Shown piece after piece: positions 30,701-39,049 of a stretch of DNA of 64,000 bases. Position numbers and translations under genes: made by a program. The notes under the pieces were generated by a model. The model was given only the letters and a program-made list of their open reading frames with translations. It did not search any database and was not told the origin of the DNA. Position 1 is the first letter of the stretch, and every line of letters begins with the position of its first letter. The stretch spans positions 124,001 to 188,000 of the forward strand of contig NZ_JAIOUV010000007.1 of the NCBI RefSeq assembly GCF_019931145.1. Direction: 5' to 3'. Source of the DNA: Marinicella meishanensis (lineage in GTDB: Bacteria; Pseudomonadota; Gammaproteobacteria; Xanthomonadales; Marinicellaceae).

Positions 30701-30851
30701 AGTTGTTGAAAATGGATATTTGGGGTTGTGACAATGGCGGTAACAATTGCAAGGGGCGGTCCTTGATGGACAAATAACCAAACAACACAATGAGGGCGAG
30801 GATGACCGCCATGCTGGCCGGGTTGTTCAAACTGACTTTGGTTATGTTCAT
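27699..30851 (-). CDS. RND-family efflux pump inner-membrane subunit
   Basis: 1050 residues with the twofold RND architecture: TM1 at ~14-30, a first periplasmic loop, TM2-6 at ~335-490, TM7 at ~530, a second loop, and TM8-12 at ~865-1010. The tolerance-type motif GLALAVGLILDAAIIVQENI with central acidic residue in TM4 supports proton coupling. It is of the hydrophobe/amphiphile or multidrug type, but the substrate cannot be read from the sequence. First gene of a two-gene operon with its adaptor, divergent from the MBOAT gene. Confidence 0.93.
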   Translation of the reverse strand: MNITKVSLNNPASMAVILALIVLFGYLSIKDRPLQLLPPLSQPQISIFNNWRAAAPAEMESNIIEPQETILRRTPGLKEITSNINRGFTNTTLTFEQDTDLQQALINVINNLNQAPPLPADAGEPFVAVGGQGQPNVASIQVYTQKDNVDADYTSERYEYVFDEVIEPRLARIPGVSRVNMNSRRPLEVRINFDPYQAAALGVPVSSISQSIAAANDVSAGFADVGRRQYTVRFLGQHDLDGLESMIIAWVDGRPIQLHEVATVEKIPVDGFGVNKRNGYPSYYITLQSGTDSNTVEILDEVNVAIKELNEGPLDEAGLIIELSYDSSVYIRRAIDLVKNNLGLGVMLSIAVLFFFLRDRRATLIIATAIPVSLMVAFMALKVFELSLNVISLAGLAFAVGLILDAAIIVQENIVRYKQNGVSLQEAVVKGTEQVKGALFASTVTTIAIFLPILFLEGMEGQMFSDLAITLSVSVMASFLAAISIIPVASRLWLQGQQKADPCESAWERITAWVMRATGTPVKRLSWVGGLAAMSLAIVVFLMPKADFLPPAKADAVQVFFNAPPGVTTDVYEHEIGQLIVDRLRPHMEHQKAPFIKGYNLSMFGTNSILYLYPLNPEDTEQFVELLSGDLLKGIPDTTAFPSRASLLGVGNNGGRSITVNLQGSDISGLMQAARQSMPVLQQALPGAMVRPLSGLSLSEPELQIIPNEHRITEVGLTSRGLASAIRSFTGGLFVGEYFDGNNRYNMILRSAGWSNPDQLAAIPVATPLAGAQTIGSLARIERTVGPSSIQRVDGQKTISLQVLPAAHMTVEEALEKLRLVAGPQMREFLPDGAAIQYKGSADRLESALGDMLKNFLLAVLILFLMMAAIFKSMRDSLLVLAVMPLALAGGLLALKLLNLVAYQSLDMLTMIGFIILLGLVVNNAILLVSQTRDGERQGLARWEAVQQAVRVRVRPVYMSTLTSIFGMLPLLVIPGVGSDIYRGLATVIIGGMVFSLLFTLLLMPSLLLLGQPGGWLERIKQAIGGQQPSESPQSAKGMAQVAQDPGVQS

Positions 30852-30995
30852 GCCACACCTGATTTTTTCAGCCAGTTTACCAACGGGTCAACCCGCTTCA
30901 ATGTGCCATTAGACCCTATTTACGAAGAACGCTGTAGGCCAAAAGTCACGGTCTGTCAATCCATGAACAAAAAATAGCCAGCCATACATTCGGCG

Positions 30996-31024
30996 CTTAA
31001 CGCTTGTAAATTTCGGTGTATAAT
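30996..31024 (+). promoter_or_regulatory. Candidate promoter of the MBOAT/SGNH pair
   Basis: CTTAAC (30996-31001), a 17-base spacer and a perfect TATAAT (31019-31024) lie 42 bases before the ATG at 31067. Confidence 0.5.
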
Positions 31025-31066
31025 GCAGCACTTTTTACAGACGGCCACCGACGGAATTGATCCCCC

Positions 31067-32476
31067 ATGTTGTTTAACAGCCTATCGTTTTTTGTGTTTC
31101 TGGTGGTTGTGCTGGTGGTCAGTGCCATCCTGCGTCGGTTGCACAAAGGCTCTGAACTGTGGTTTTTGGTGTTTGCCAGTGCTTATTTTTATGGCCAGTG
31201 GAATTGGTCCTATCTGATCCTGATCTACATCACCATCGTCTGTGACTTCATCTTGGGTCTCAAGTACTTTCGCAGTGACCAGCCACACAAATTCCTGTAC
31301 CTCAGTTTGACCGTCAATTTGGGTATTCTGGGGATCTTCAAGTACCTCAACTTCCTGGTGGATTCCTCCAATGCGGTGTTGCAGGGTGCGGGGTTTTCTT
31401 ATGCCATCCCAGGTGTTGAGTTGTTGTTACCGGTGGGCATCTCGTTTTACACCTTCCAGAGCATGAGCTACATGATTGACATCCACCGCGGCCAGTTACA
31501 ACCGCGAACCCGTTTTGTTGATTATGCTTTGTTTGTTTCCTTCTTTCCGCAACTGGTGGCAGGACCCATCGTGCGGGCCTCGGAGTTTTTCAAACAACTG
31601 GATGAAAAACGCCATTTCAGTTTTGCCATGGCCCAATCCGGCTTGTTGTTGATCATGTTGGGCTTGGTCAAGAAAGTGGTGTTTGCCGACAACCTGGCCT
31701 TATTTGTTGACCCCGTTTTCAACAACCCGCAAGGCTATTCAGGCATGATGAATTTGTTGGCCGTGTATGCTTTTGCCTTTCAAATTTATTTTGATTTTTC
31801 CGGGTATTCAGACATCGCCATCGGTGTGGCCAAACTGTTGGGCTTCACCTTTCCCCGCAACTTCATGCACCCTTATGTGTCTTTGAGCTTCCAAGACTTC
31901 TGGCGACGCTGGCACATGACCCTGTCGCGTTGGTTGCGTGATTACCTGTACATCTCTTTGGGCGGCAACCGCAAGGGGGCCTACAAAACCATGCGCAATC
32001 TGTTTTTGACCATGTTTTTGGGTGGCTTGTGGCACGGCGCATCATGGAATTTTGCCATCTGGGGCGTGTTGCACGGGGTCTATCTGGCCGTGGAACGCTT
32101 CAACAGCAAGTTCCAATGGATTGTGTTGAATAACAAACATTTGATATTCCGCTTGTTGAAATGGTTGTTGGTGTTCCATCTGGTGTGTTTCGCTTGGATC
32201 TTTTTCCGGGCCGCCGATTTCACTGACAGCGCCACCATGATCCACCACATTTTCACCCTGCACGGTGAATTCAAATTCACCACCAACAACACCATACCCA
32301 TTTTGGTCATTGCCCTGTTGCCCCTGTTGCACCTGCTGCAAGCCAAACTTGACTTGTTTGAAAAATCCAGCACTTTGAAGACCGCACCTTATGTCACATT
32401 GCAGTGTCTTTTGGCCATCGTGTTGTATTTGTTCAGCAGCCAAAACACCGGCTCATTCATGTATTTCCAATTCTGA
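31067..32476 (+). CDS. MBOAT-family O-acyltransferase (AlgI-like)
   Basis: 469 residues, about eleven membrane helices. Membrane-bound O-acyltransferases of the AlgI/PatA/DltB type move acetyl groups across the inner membrane for modification of an exported polysaccharide. The two conserved histidines are His323 (GGLWHGASWNF) and His336 (GVLHGVYL). PVGISFYTFQSMSY and FPQLVAGPIVR are strong family motifs. The SGNH protein two bases downstream is the expected partner. No polysaccharide polymerase is next to the pair, so the target glycan is unknown. Confidence 0.93.
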   Translation: MLFNSLSFFVFLVVVLVVSAILRRLHKGSELWFLVFASAYFYGQWNWSYLILIYITIVCDFILGLKYFRSDQPHKFLYLSLTVNLGILGIFKYLNFLVDSSNAVLQGAGFSYAIPGVELLLPVGISFYTFQSMSYMIDIHRGQLQPRTRFVDYALFVSFFPQLVAGPIVRASEFFKQLDEKRHFSFAMAQSGLLLIMLGLVKKVVFADNLALFVDPVFNNPQGYSGMMNLLAVYAFAFQIYFDFSGYSDIAIGVAKLLGFTFPRNFMHPYVSLSFQDFWRRWHMTLSRWLRDYLYISLGGNRKGAYKTMRNLFLTMFLGGLWHGASWNFAIWGVLHGVYLAVERFNSKFQWIVLNNKHLIFRLLKWLLVFHLVCFAWIFFRAADFTDSATMIHHIFTLHGEFKFTTNNTIPILVIALLPLLHLLQAKLDLFEKSSTLKTAPYVTLQCLLAIVLYLFSSQNTGSFMYFQF

Positions 32477-32478
32477 TT

Positions 32479-33594
32479 ATGATTGAATTTTTGAAGCACA
32501 AAAAGTTTTGGTTACCTTTGGTGATTTTGTCTGCTTTGCTGCTGATGATTGAAGGAATGTTGCGCGCTGGCTGGTATGATCGCATGCTGTCGCCCTTGTC
32601 ACACATGGGCAACACCGTGACGCGACTCAATGCATTTGAACGATTTGGCCTAAAGCGCATCCATTGGGTGACTTTGGGCGACTCCAAGATGGATTGGGGC
32701 ATTGATCATGGACAACTGCGTGACGCCAGGGCTGAACGCGACATCAATCACTTGCGGCTCTCCTTGGCAGGCTCCAATTTCTTGGCCACCCACACCGCTG
32801 CCGAGTGGTCCATCGACCATTTGCCAGAGTTGCAAGGCATCATGTTGGGTTTGTATGAACATGAATTCGTCAACCTGGGCAACACCCAAAAAGAATTCAA
32901 AATCACCTGGCCATTTAAAGACTATTGGCAATTTGACACGTTCGACTATTTCAGAAATGCCAGTGACAACGACATTTGGCTGAATCAAATGGCCCTGCAG
33001 AACTATGCCGGTGACATCAAAGATTGGGTCTTGAATCCACTCAAGCGACATCGCCAGCATCAACACCACGCCAACAAGTGGTCAGAGGTGCTGGATTACA
33101 GCCGAGCCATGTCGGGTGATTTGTGTGCCCATGATTTGAGCAGTTTGGCCAGTTGTATCAACAGCGCCAGTCAATTCAAAAACCTCAGCCAGGTCCCTCA
33201 CGAATTCGTGCCGGCTTATAAAAACTGTTCCAATCGGCGAGCCAAAGCCCGTTTGAAAAAACAACAATGGCATCCGGTGTCAATTGACCTTCAACCCCAT
33301 GCCGAAAAATGGCGGTATTTATTTGATCGCATCTTACAAGCCGACAAACAACTGACTTTGTTGCTGCTGCCTGAGAACGAATTCTTTGAATACATGGTCA
33401 AACCCAGCAACATCGATGAATTGGTGGATGCCTTGCTGCTGGAATACCTCGATCACCCGAATTTTCAGTTGATTGACCTGCGCGAACTGTTTGCCGCTGA
33501 GCGACAGTGCCAGTTCTATTATGACACCCTACACTTCAACAACGAAGGCATCCAACGCGTCACTGAAGCCCTGATTGAAGCCCTGAATCCGTAA
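32479..33594 (+). CDS. Membrane-anchored SGNH-like acyltransferase partner (AlgJ/AlgX-like)
   Basis: 371 residues from the ATG at 32479, two bases after the MBOAT stop. An open frame further upstream lies inside the MBOAT gene and is ignored. One N-terminal membrane anchor (~10-26) leaves the rest in the periplasm. GDS at 67-69 (WVTLGDSKMDWG) and DTLH at 349-352 near the C-terminus supply the Ser, Asp and His of an SGNH catalytic triad. Such proteins receive the acetyl group from the MBOAT partner and transfer it to a polysaccharide. Sequence conservation outside the motifs is low, so assignment rests on the motifs and the neighbour. Confidence 0.75.
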   Translation: MIEFLKHKKFWLPLVILSALLLMIEGMLRAGWYDRMLSPLSHMGNTVTRLNAFERFGLKRIHWVTLGDSKMDWGIDHGQLRDARAERDINHLRLSLAGSNFLATHTAAEWSIDHLPELQGIMLGLYEHEFVNLGNTQKEFKITWPFKDYWQFDTFDYFRNASDNDIWLNQMALQNYAGDIKDWVLNPLKRHRQHQHHANKWSEVLDYSRAMSGDLCAHDLSSLASCINSASQFKNLSQVPHEFVPAYKNCSNRRAKARLKKQQWHPVSIDLQPHAEKWRYLFDRILQADKQLTLLLLPENEFFEYMVKPSNIDELVDALLLEYLDHPNFQLIDLRELFAAERQCQFYYDTLHFNNEGIQRVTEALIEALNP

Positions 33595-33675
33595 AGCGAC
33601 CCCCAACGCCGGCCATTCTGGCATTATTTCTGCAATTGACCTCATAAAAAAAGGAACATTGACGCCGAACCTCTG

Positions 33676-33681
33676 TATAAT
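33676..33681 (+). promoter_or_regulatory. -10 box upstream of the ABC-F gene
   Basis: TATAAT lies 31 bases before the ATG at 33713. TTGACG occurs only 11 bases upstream of it, so the -35 is not clear. Confidence 0.35.
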
Positions 33682-33712
33682 CGCGCCCTCGTTCTAACAC
33701 AGCCTCAAAGCC

Positions 33713-35311
33713 ATGATCACCACCGCCAACATCACCATGCAATTCGGATCCAAACCATTGTTTGAGAACATCTCAGTCAAACTGGGTAACGGCAACCGCT
33801 ATGGCCTGATAGGCGCCAACGGCTGCGGCAAGTCCACCTTCATGAAAATCCTCACCGGCCAACAAGTCCCGTCTTCTGGCAATGTCAGTTACGACCCGGA
33901 TGAGCGCATTGGGGTGTTGGGTCAGGATCAGTATGCGTTTGAAGAATTTTCAGTGATTGACACCGTGATCATGGGGCACAAAGAACTGTGGGAAGTCAAA
34001 GCCGAACGCGATCGCATTTACGCGCTGCCGGAAATGTCCGATGAAGAAGGCATGTTGGTGGGCGAATTGGAAAACACCTTTGCTGAAATGGATGGTTACT
34101 CAGCCGAAGCCCGCGCGGGTGAGTTGTTGTTGGGGCTGGACATTCCAGAAGCACAACATTACGGACCGATGTCCGCAGTGGCGCCAGGTTGGAAACTGCG
34201 GGTGCTGTTGGCCCAGGCCTTGTTTGCCGATCCAGACATCTTGCTGTTGGATGAGCCGACCAACAACTTGGACATCAACACCATCCGCTGGTTGGAAGAA
34301 ACCCTGAACAACCGCAAATCAACCATGGTCATCATTTCACATGACCGCCATTTTTTGAATGCCGTGTGCACCCACATGGCCGACATGGACTATGGTGAAT
34401 TGCGGGTATTTCCAGGCAACTACGACGAGTACATGACCGCCGCCACCCAAGCGCGGGAACGCCAATACACGGAAAATGCCAAGAAAAAAGCCCAAATTGC
34501 CGAGCTGCAAAGCTTCGTTTCGCGATTTTCGGCCAACGCCTCCAAAGCCAAGCAAGCCACTTCGCGACAAAGGCAATTGGAAAAAATCAAATTGGAAGAC
34601 ATCAAGCCTTCATCCCGGGTGAACCCATACATCGTCTTCGAACAAGAGAAAAAGTTGTTCCGCAATGCCTTGCAAATCAATGGCTTGAGCAAGTCCTTTG
34701 ATGATCTCACCTTGTTCAAAGACGTGGATTTGTTGTTGGAAGTCGGTGAGCGCCTGGCCGTGATCGGTGCCAATGGCATCGGTAAAACCACCTTCTTGAA
34801 CTGCATCACCGAAACCATTGAGGCCGATACCGGCACCATCAAATGGTCTGAGAATGTGGACATCGCCTACTTCAAACAGGACAACATGGGCGCCTTCAAA
34901 CAGGACATCACTGCTTTCCAATGGATGGAACAATTCAAAAAACCCGAAGACGATGAACAAGCTATCCGTTCGGTCATGGGGCGCATGTTGTTTTCCAAGG
35001 AAGACTCACAGAAAAAAGTTTCGGTGTTGTCAGGGGGCGAAAAAGGCCGCTTGATGTTTGGTAAGCTGATGCTGCAACAACCCAATGTGATCATCATGGA
35101 CGAACCGACCAACCACTTGGATATGGAGTCGATTGAGTCATTGAACCTGGCCTTGGAAAACTACCCAGGGACTTTGATATTTGTCTCACATGACCGCCAG
35201 TTCGTGTCATCCATCGCCACCCGGGTGCTGGAAATCCTGCCCCATGAAGTGGTCGATTTCAGGGGCACCTATGCTGAATACCTGGAACGCCAGGGCATCA
35301 AGGCCGCTTAA
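33713..35311 (+). CDS. ABC-F family ATPase, YbiT type
   Basis: 532 residues, the length of E. coli YbiT (530). A soluble protein with two ABC domains and no membrane part. ABC-F proteins bind the ribosomal E site and influence translation. Walker A motifs are GANGCGKST and GANGIGKTT, and Walker B motifs are [11 protein letters not shown] and [11 protein letters not shown]. The first signature is replaced by VAPGWKLR, as in YbiT proteins, while the second is the normal LSGGEKGR. The inter-domain linker (~240-320) is basic and helical. Its TAA stop shares bases with the convergent DUF6122 stop (TTAA, 35308-35311). Confidence 0.93.
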   Translation: MITTANITMQFGSKPLFENISVKLGNGNRYGLIGANGCGKSTFMKILTGQQVPSSGNVSYDPDERIGVLGQDQYAFEEFSVIDTVIMGHKELWEVKAERDRIYALPEMSDEEGMLVGELENTFAEMDGYSAEARAGELLLGLDIPEAQHYGPMSAVAPGWKLRVLLAQALFADPDILLLDEPTNNLDINTIRWLEETLNNRKSTMVIISHDRHFLNAVCTHMADMDYGELRVFPGNYDEYMTAATQARERQYTENAKKKAQIAELQSFVSRFSANASKAKQATSRQRQLEKIKLEDIKPSSRVNPYIVFEQEKKLFRNALQINGLSKSFDDLTLFKDVDLLLEVGERLAVIGANGIGKTTFLNCITETIEADTGTIKWSENVDIAYFKQDNMGAFKQDITAFQWMEQFKKPEDDEQAIRSVMGRMLFSKEDSQKKVSVLSGGEKGRLMFGKLMLQQPNVIIMDEPTNHLDMESIESLNLALENYPGTLIFVSHDRQFVSSIATRVLEILPHEVVDFRGTYAEYLERQGIKAA

Positions 35312-35598
35312 AGACAATCCAGCCCATCCAGAACCATGTGAATCAACAACCCCAAACCCACCAAACGGGTTTTGGGGTGGACCATCAGCAAGGCATAGAT
35401 GGGCAACAGCCCAGGGTGGTGCAAAGGATGGAAGCCAATGCTGCAACGTTCAGGGTCATAGATGGGATCGGCCCATAAATGGTCCACATCCACCAGCATG
35501 GTCAACAACATGATCAGCATGGCTTTGAACCATTTGTCTCGATAAAACAACACAGCCACCAACAAGGGAACCAAGACATGCAACAGGATGTGAAACAT
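35308..35598 (-). CDS. DUF6122-like small membrane protein
   Basis: 96 residues from the ATG at 35598, which has AAGGGT five bases upstream. The frame is open 19 codons further but overlaps the preceding gene. Three or four hydrophobic helices enclose the conserved core [20 protein letters not shown] and GFHPLHHP. This matches a family of small membrane proteins with a D-x-DH metal-like motif; the number DUF6122 is from memory. Function unknown; the His/Asp pattern resembles membrane metal-dependent hydrolases. Last gene of the WS/DGAT operon. Confidence 0.75.
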   Translation of the reverse strand: MFHILLHVLVPLLVAVLFYRDKWFKAMLIMLLTMLVDVDHLWADPIYDPERCSIGFHPLHHPGLLPIYALLMVHPKTRLVGLGLLIHMVLDGLDCL

Positions 35599-35606
35599 CA
35601 GAACCC

Positions 35607-36389
35607 TTACTGATAAATCAGTCTTTCCACATGCCTGGCTTTGAAAGGACGCCACCCATCCTCAGGCAGGGCCAAGCGGTCGGCCAAAGCCCACATCACC
35701 GCCGGATGATGGCCATAGCCCAAGTGAGAACAATTGATTTCGATGTTCTGGGTGAATTCACTTTCTTGCTCCAAGCAGCATTGCCATGCGGTGATGCCAT
35801 CGGTCTTGGAGTAGAACGCGGTACTGGGCACCGGCGGTGGCAATGGCATGTTCTTGATCAATTGGGGACACATGTCAGACAGTTTGTGGCCACTGGTTTT
35901 TTCAAAAATTTTGATCGCATGGTTGGCCCGACGGTTGGGCCCAAACGGACTGCCCATGCTCACCACTTGTCGCACCATTTCAGGATGCATTCGGGCCAAT
36001 TCCCGGGCATAGATGCCACCCAATGACCAGCCAATCACGCTGACTTTTACACCGTGCTTTTGGTGGATGTCGTGCAAGCGGCGGATGATGGCCGGGCCGC
36101 AGGCGGTTTCTGGATGGCTGTGACGTCCGAGGTTGCGGCCCAAGCGCCAACCATAGGCTCGGTAATTGCGACTTTTTAAAAAGGTTCTGAGTAAGTGGGT
36201 GGAAAAATCAGAGGCCAGAAAACCGGGTAACACCAGCACCGGATGACCATCGCCTTTGGGGGTGGTTTGTAGCAAGGGGAAACTCAGAGCCAATGAACCG
36301 GCCTCAAAAAATGTGGGCATTTCCAGCGCCACCTTGAGCCATGATGGGCGTTGCGGAGCATGGGCAGTTTGGGTGTTGGCTGCAGTCAT
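35607..36389 (-). CDS. Alpha/beta hydrolase, lipase-like
   Basis: 260 residues from the ATG at 36389 (MTAANTQTAH). The open frame reaches 36491, but that part overlaps the WS/DGAT gene. The fold is seen in VLVLPGFLASD (oxyanion region), the nucleophile elbow GWSLGG, an Asp in SKTDGI and a late His in GYGHHPAV. It lies between a wax-ester/triacylglycerol synthase and a DUF6122 gene, which suggests ester or lipid turnover, but the substrate is inferred only from that context. Confidence 0.82.
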   Translation of the reverse strand: MTAANTQTAHAPQRPSWLKVALEMPTFFEAGSLALSFPLLQTTPKGDGHPVLVLPGFLASDFSTHLLRTFLKSRNYRAYGWRLGRNLGRHSHPETACGPAIIRRLHDIHQKHGVKVSVIGWSLGGIYARELARMHPEMVRQVVSMGSPFGPNRRANHAIKIFEKTSGHKLSDMCPQLIKNMPLPPPVPSTAFYSKTDGITAWQCCLEQESEFTQNIEINCSHLGYGHHPAVMWALADRLALPEDGWRPFKARHVERLIYQ

Positions 36390-36420
36390 GGTGTTGATGT
36401 GGGGTTGTTGGGCTCGGCTT

Positions 36421-37827
36421 TCAATTGGATGCCAGGTGCTGTTCCAGTTCGTTGGCCGCTTCCCGGATGTAACGGGTGAACAAGTCCACATCTGGCATCA
36501 CTTTGGCCGCCACTGTAGGACTGATTGAAATCACCCCATTGTAACTGAACACAGGCATGATCAAACCCATGCCATCAAACACCGGCGCCATGCCCATGTG
36601 GGCCAACATTTTGTGCCCGTTCATGTACAGCGGCACCTGGGGACCTGGCACGTTGGTGATCACCAGGTTAAAAAATGGCCGATGGTAGCGGCTGGCTTGC
36701 ATGCGGGTATACAGGCGGGTGGCTTGCGAACCCAGGGCAAAAGGGATGAATTCAGCATAATCAATCAATTGCTTGGCGCCGATGGCATTTTGGTAGGATT
36801 TGCCTTGTTGGGTGTGTTGGTGGATCTTTTGCAGCTGGATCACTGGATCGGCTTGGTCGGTGGGCAGTTGCACCAACATCGCGGACACCTGGTTACCCAT
36901 GTTTTGCTGTTCCTCCTGGGTGCGGGTCGAAACCGGCACCATGGCCACCAAAGGTTTGTCAGGCAACGCATCTTTTTCCAACAGGTACCGACGTAAGGCT
37001 CCGGTACAAATGGCCAACACCACATCATTCAAGGTGGCTCCCGCCACCCCTTGGCGCAGGGCTTTGACCCGGCTTAAGTCCAACAAAGCGCTGTTCCACA
37101 GGCGCTTGGCGGTGATCGATTGATTCAAAAGGCTCGGTGGGGCATTAAAAATCGACCGCGGAATGTCTGGGCTTTGGACCCGTGACAAGCGCCCGGCATG
37201 CCAGGTGGATTTGGCGGTTTCCAACAACAGGCCTGGCAGTTTCAATGGCCGTTTGATGAAATTCATGGTGCTGCGACGCAACAGGGTCAAATCACTGGGC
37301 AATGGCGCCACCTCTTTGGGCGGCATGGGTGGAATTTTTCGGGGCTTTTTGGTCACATCGAACAACAATCCCAAGATGGCCGCACCCGAAGCCCCATCGA
37401 TGGCCGCATGGTGAATCTTGCTGATCACCGCCACCGACCCCTTGGGTACCTGCGGGATGGCGTCCAAGCCTTCAACGAACACGAACTCCCACAAGGGCCG
37501 GGAGCGGTCCAGTTTTTGACCAAAAATGCGTGAAGTGAGTTGGCGCAAAGCCCGCCAATCCCCGGGCTTGGGTAAGGCCGCATGGTGTAAATGCAGGTCC
37601 AGATCAAAATCCGGATCATCCACCCAATAGGGATGATCAAAACTCAACGGCACCTGGACGAGGCGTTGTGACAAACGGGGTGCCAAGGGCAAACGTTCCG
37701 CCAAAAAAGCCTTGAAGTCATCGAAGGCCAAAGAACCTTCATACACATTCAGGCCACCCACGTGCATCGGCTGGCTGTCGGTTTCCAAATACAAAAATGA
37801 TGAGTCCAGTCCGCTGAGGGGTTGCAT
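36421..37827 (-). CDS. Wax ester synthase/diacylglycerol acyltransferase (WS/DGAT)
   Basis: 468 residues if started at the ATG at 37827, where the family N-terminus begins (MQPLSGLDSSFLYLET). The ATG at 37869 would add 14 residues; neither has a clear Shine-Dalgarno. The catalytic HHxxxDG motif is HHAAIDG (about residue 138 from the shorter start). The C-terminal ND-type motif is replaced by VITNVPGP, as in the family. The enzyme makes wax esters or triacylglycerols from acyl-CoA at the membrane face, a carbon-storage function in marine and oil-degrading bacteria. The next gene is an alpha/beta hydrolase 31 bases downstream. Confidence 0.93.
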   Translation of the reverse strand: MQPLSGLDSSFLYLETDSQPMHVGGLNVYEGSLAFDDFKAFLAERLPLAPRLSQRLVQVPLSFDHPYWVDDPDFDLDLHLHHAALPKPGDWRALRQLTSRIFGQKLDRSRPLWEFVFVEGLDAIPQVPKGSVAVISKIHHAAIDGASGAAILGLLFDVTKKPRKIPPMPPKEVAPLPSDLTLLRRSTMNFIKRPLKLPGLLLETAKSTWHAGRLSRVQSPDIPRSIFNAPPSLLNQSITAKRLWNSALLDLSRVKALRQGVAGATLNDVVLAICTGALRRYLLEKDALPDKPLVAMVPVSTRTQEEQQNMGNQVSAMLVQLPTDQADPVIQLQKIHQHTQQGKSYQNAIGAKQLIDYAEFIPFALGSQATRLYTRMQASRYHRPFFNLVITNVPGPQVPLYMNGHKMLAHMGMAPVFDGMGLIMPVFSYNGVISISPTVAAKVMPDVDLFTRYIREAANELEQHLASN

Positions 37828-37932
37828 GCAGATCAGGCCAGGCTGGGGTCGGTCAGAATCATCAATCAATCATAGCAGAAATTCAAAGGCTCAGCATATA
37901 ATAAACAGATTGAACAATGAAGTATATGTCTG

Positions 37933-38379
37933 ATGCATCAAGTCCATGTCACCGCGCATTATAACCACCCCTTGACGGCTGTGTTTGCCCACATCAGTGA
38001 CCACCGAAAATTCCTCACCGGCGGCGGTTTGACCTGCCGCATGATGAAGGCCGGTGACCCGGACAAAAATGGCCTCGGAGCGGTGCGCATGGTGCGGGCG
38101 CCCAAAATCACCTTCATCGAAGAAATCAATGGCTTTGAACTGAACAAAAGCTATGATTACCAAATCACCGAAACCCGCCCCAAAATGCCGCTGAAACACC
38201 ACAACGGCTGGCTGGAGTTCACTGAGGTGGGTGAGCAGGTCAAAGTCGACTGGCATTCACATTTCACCATCACCACCCCCGTCATCGGTCACTTGATGGG
38301 CTGGTGGTTCAAAAGACGCTTGGAAAAGGTGTTTAAAAAGCGCTTGGATCACGTCAAATGGGTTTTGGCCCAAGCATGA
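37933..38379 (+). CDS. SRPBCC (START-like) family protein
   Basis: 148 residues. The N-terminal strand and helix pair (HVTAHYNHPLTAVFAHISDHRKF), a middle GAVRMVRAPKITFIEEI and a long C-terminal helix fit the SRPBCC ligand-binding fold. The ligand is unknown. It is divergent from the WS/DGAT gene, and the DUF454 gene starts only seven bases after it. A TATAAT near 37898 may belong to its promoter. Confidence 0.8.
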   Translation: MHQVHVTAHYNHPLTAVFAHISDHRKFLTGGGLTCRMMKAGDPDKNGLGAVRMVRAPKITFIEEINGFELNKSYDYQITETRPKMPLKHHNGWLEFTEVGEQVKVDWHSHFTITTPVIGHLMGWWFKRRLEKVFKKRLDHVKWVLAQA

Positions 38380-38386
38380 TCTGCGT

Positions 38387-38752
38387 TTGATTGCCCGCGT
38401 CAAAAGGCTGCTGTGGGTGACGCTGGGTTTGGTCAGCCTGGTGTTGGGCATCATTGGCGTTTTTATGCCACTGCTGCCCACCACCCCCTTCATCTTGCTG
38501 TCGGCCTTGGCCTTCGCTGAGTCATCACCCCGCTTACACCAATGGTTACTCAGCCACCCACGCTGGGGGGTGATCATCAAAAACTGGCAAGACGGCGGCC
38601 GCATCGACCGCAAGAGCAAAACCATTGCTGTCAGCGTGATGGCTGCCATGCCGTTACTAAGCTGGGCATTGGGCGCCCCTTTGTGGGCCATCGGCGCCCA
38701 AGTCTTGGTGCTGATCGCCGTAGCCACTTTCATCTTGACCAGGCCGTCATGA
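38387..38752 (+). CDS. DUF454 (YbaN-like) inner-membrane protein
   Basis: 121 residues from a TTG at 38387; no ATG is available nearby and a GTG at 38417 is the alternative. Hydrophobic segments lie at ~10-42 and ~84-117. The diagnostic FMPLLPTTPFILLSALAFAESSPRLHQWL of the YbaN family is present in the first half, followed by HPRWGVIIKNWQ. Function unknown in the family. Cotranscribed with the SRPBCC gene. Confidence 0.88.
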   Translation: MIARVKRLLWVTLGLVSLVLGIIGVFMPLLPTTPFILLSALAFAESSPRLHQWLLSHPRWGVIIKNWQDGGRIDRKSKTIAVSVMAAMPLLSWALGAPLWAIGAQVLVLIAVATFILTRPS

Positions 38753-38773
38753 GCCCATCAGCTCAGGCATCAG

Positions 38774-39049
38774 TCAGGTGGTTTGGCGGTCTGATGTTAA
38801 ATTGTTAACTGGCACATTGTCGGCGGCAATGCCAAACGACTGTTGCAACCATTCTTTGATCTGCCAAACATGACGAAAGGTTTGGGCCCGACCCTGGGCA
38901 TTGACCAAAACATGCGTTGCGCCATGTGCGTTGATGATGAGATAACACGTTTACTGCAAGCGCTGCACTGCTAATGACTCATAATCGCCACTTGCCAAAG
39001 CCGTCATGTGCTGTTGGCGCAGATCAGTTGGTGTTGTTTCAGCGTTCAT
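38774..39049 (-). pseudogene. Small DUF6482-like gene interrupted by an in-frame TAA
   Basis: From an ATG at 39049, overlapping the amidohydrolase stop by 11 bases, the frame reads 32 codons (MNAETTPTDLRQQHM...), then TAA at 38951-38953, then 58 more codons to a TGA at 38774. The second part (CYLIINAHGATHVLVN, FRHVWQIKEWLQQ) reads as a normal protein: two strands and a helix resembling the small DUF6482 family. A whole protein of about 90 residues would fit that family. I infer a recent nonsense mutation or, less likely, readthrough. The two parts could also be unrelated. Confidence 0.5.
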
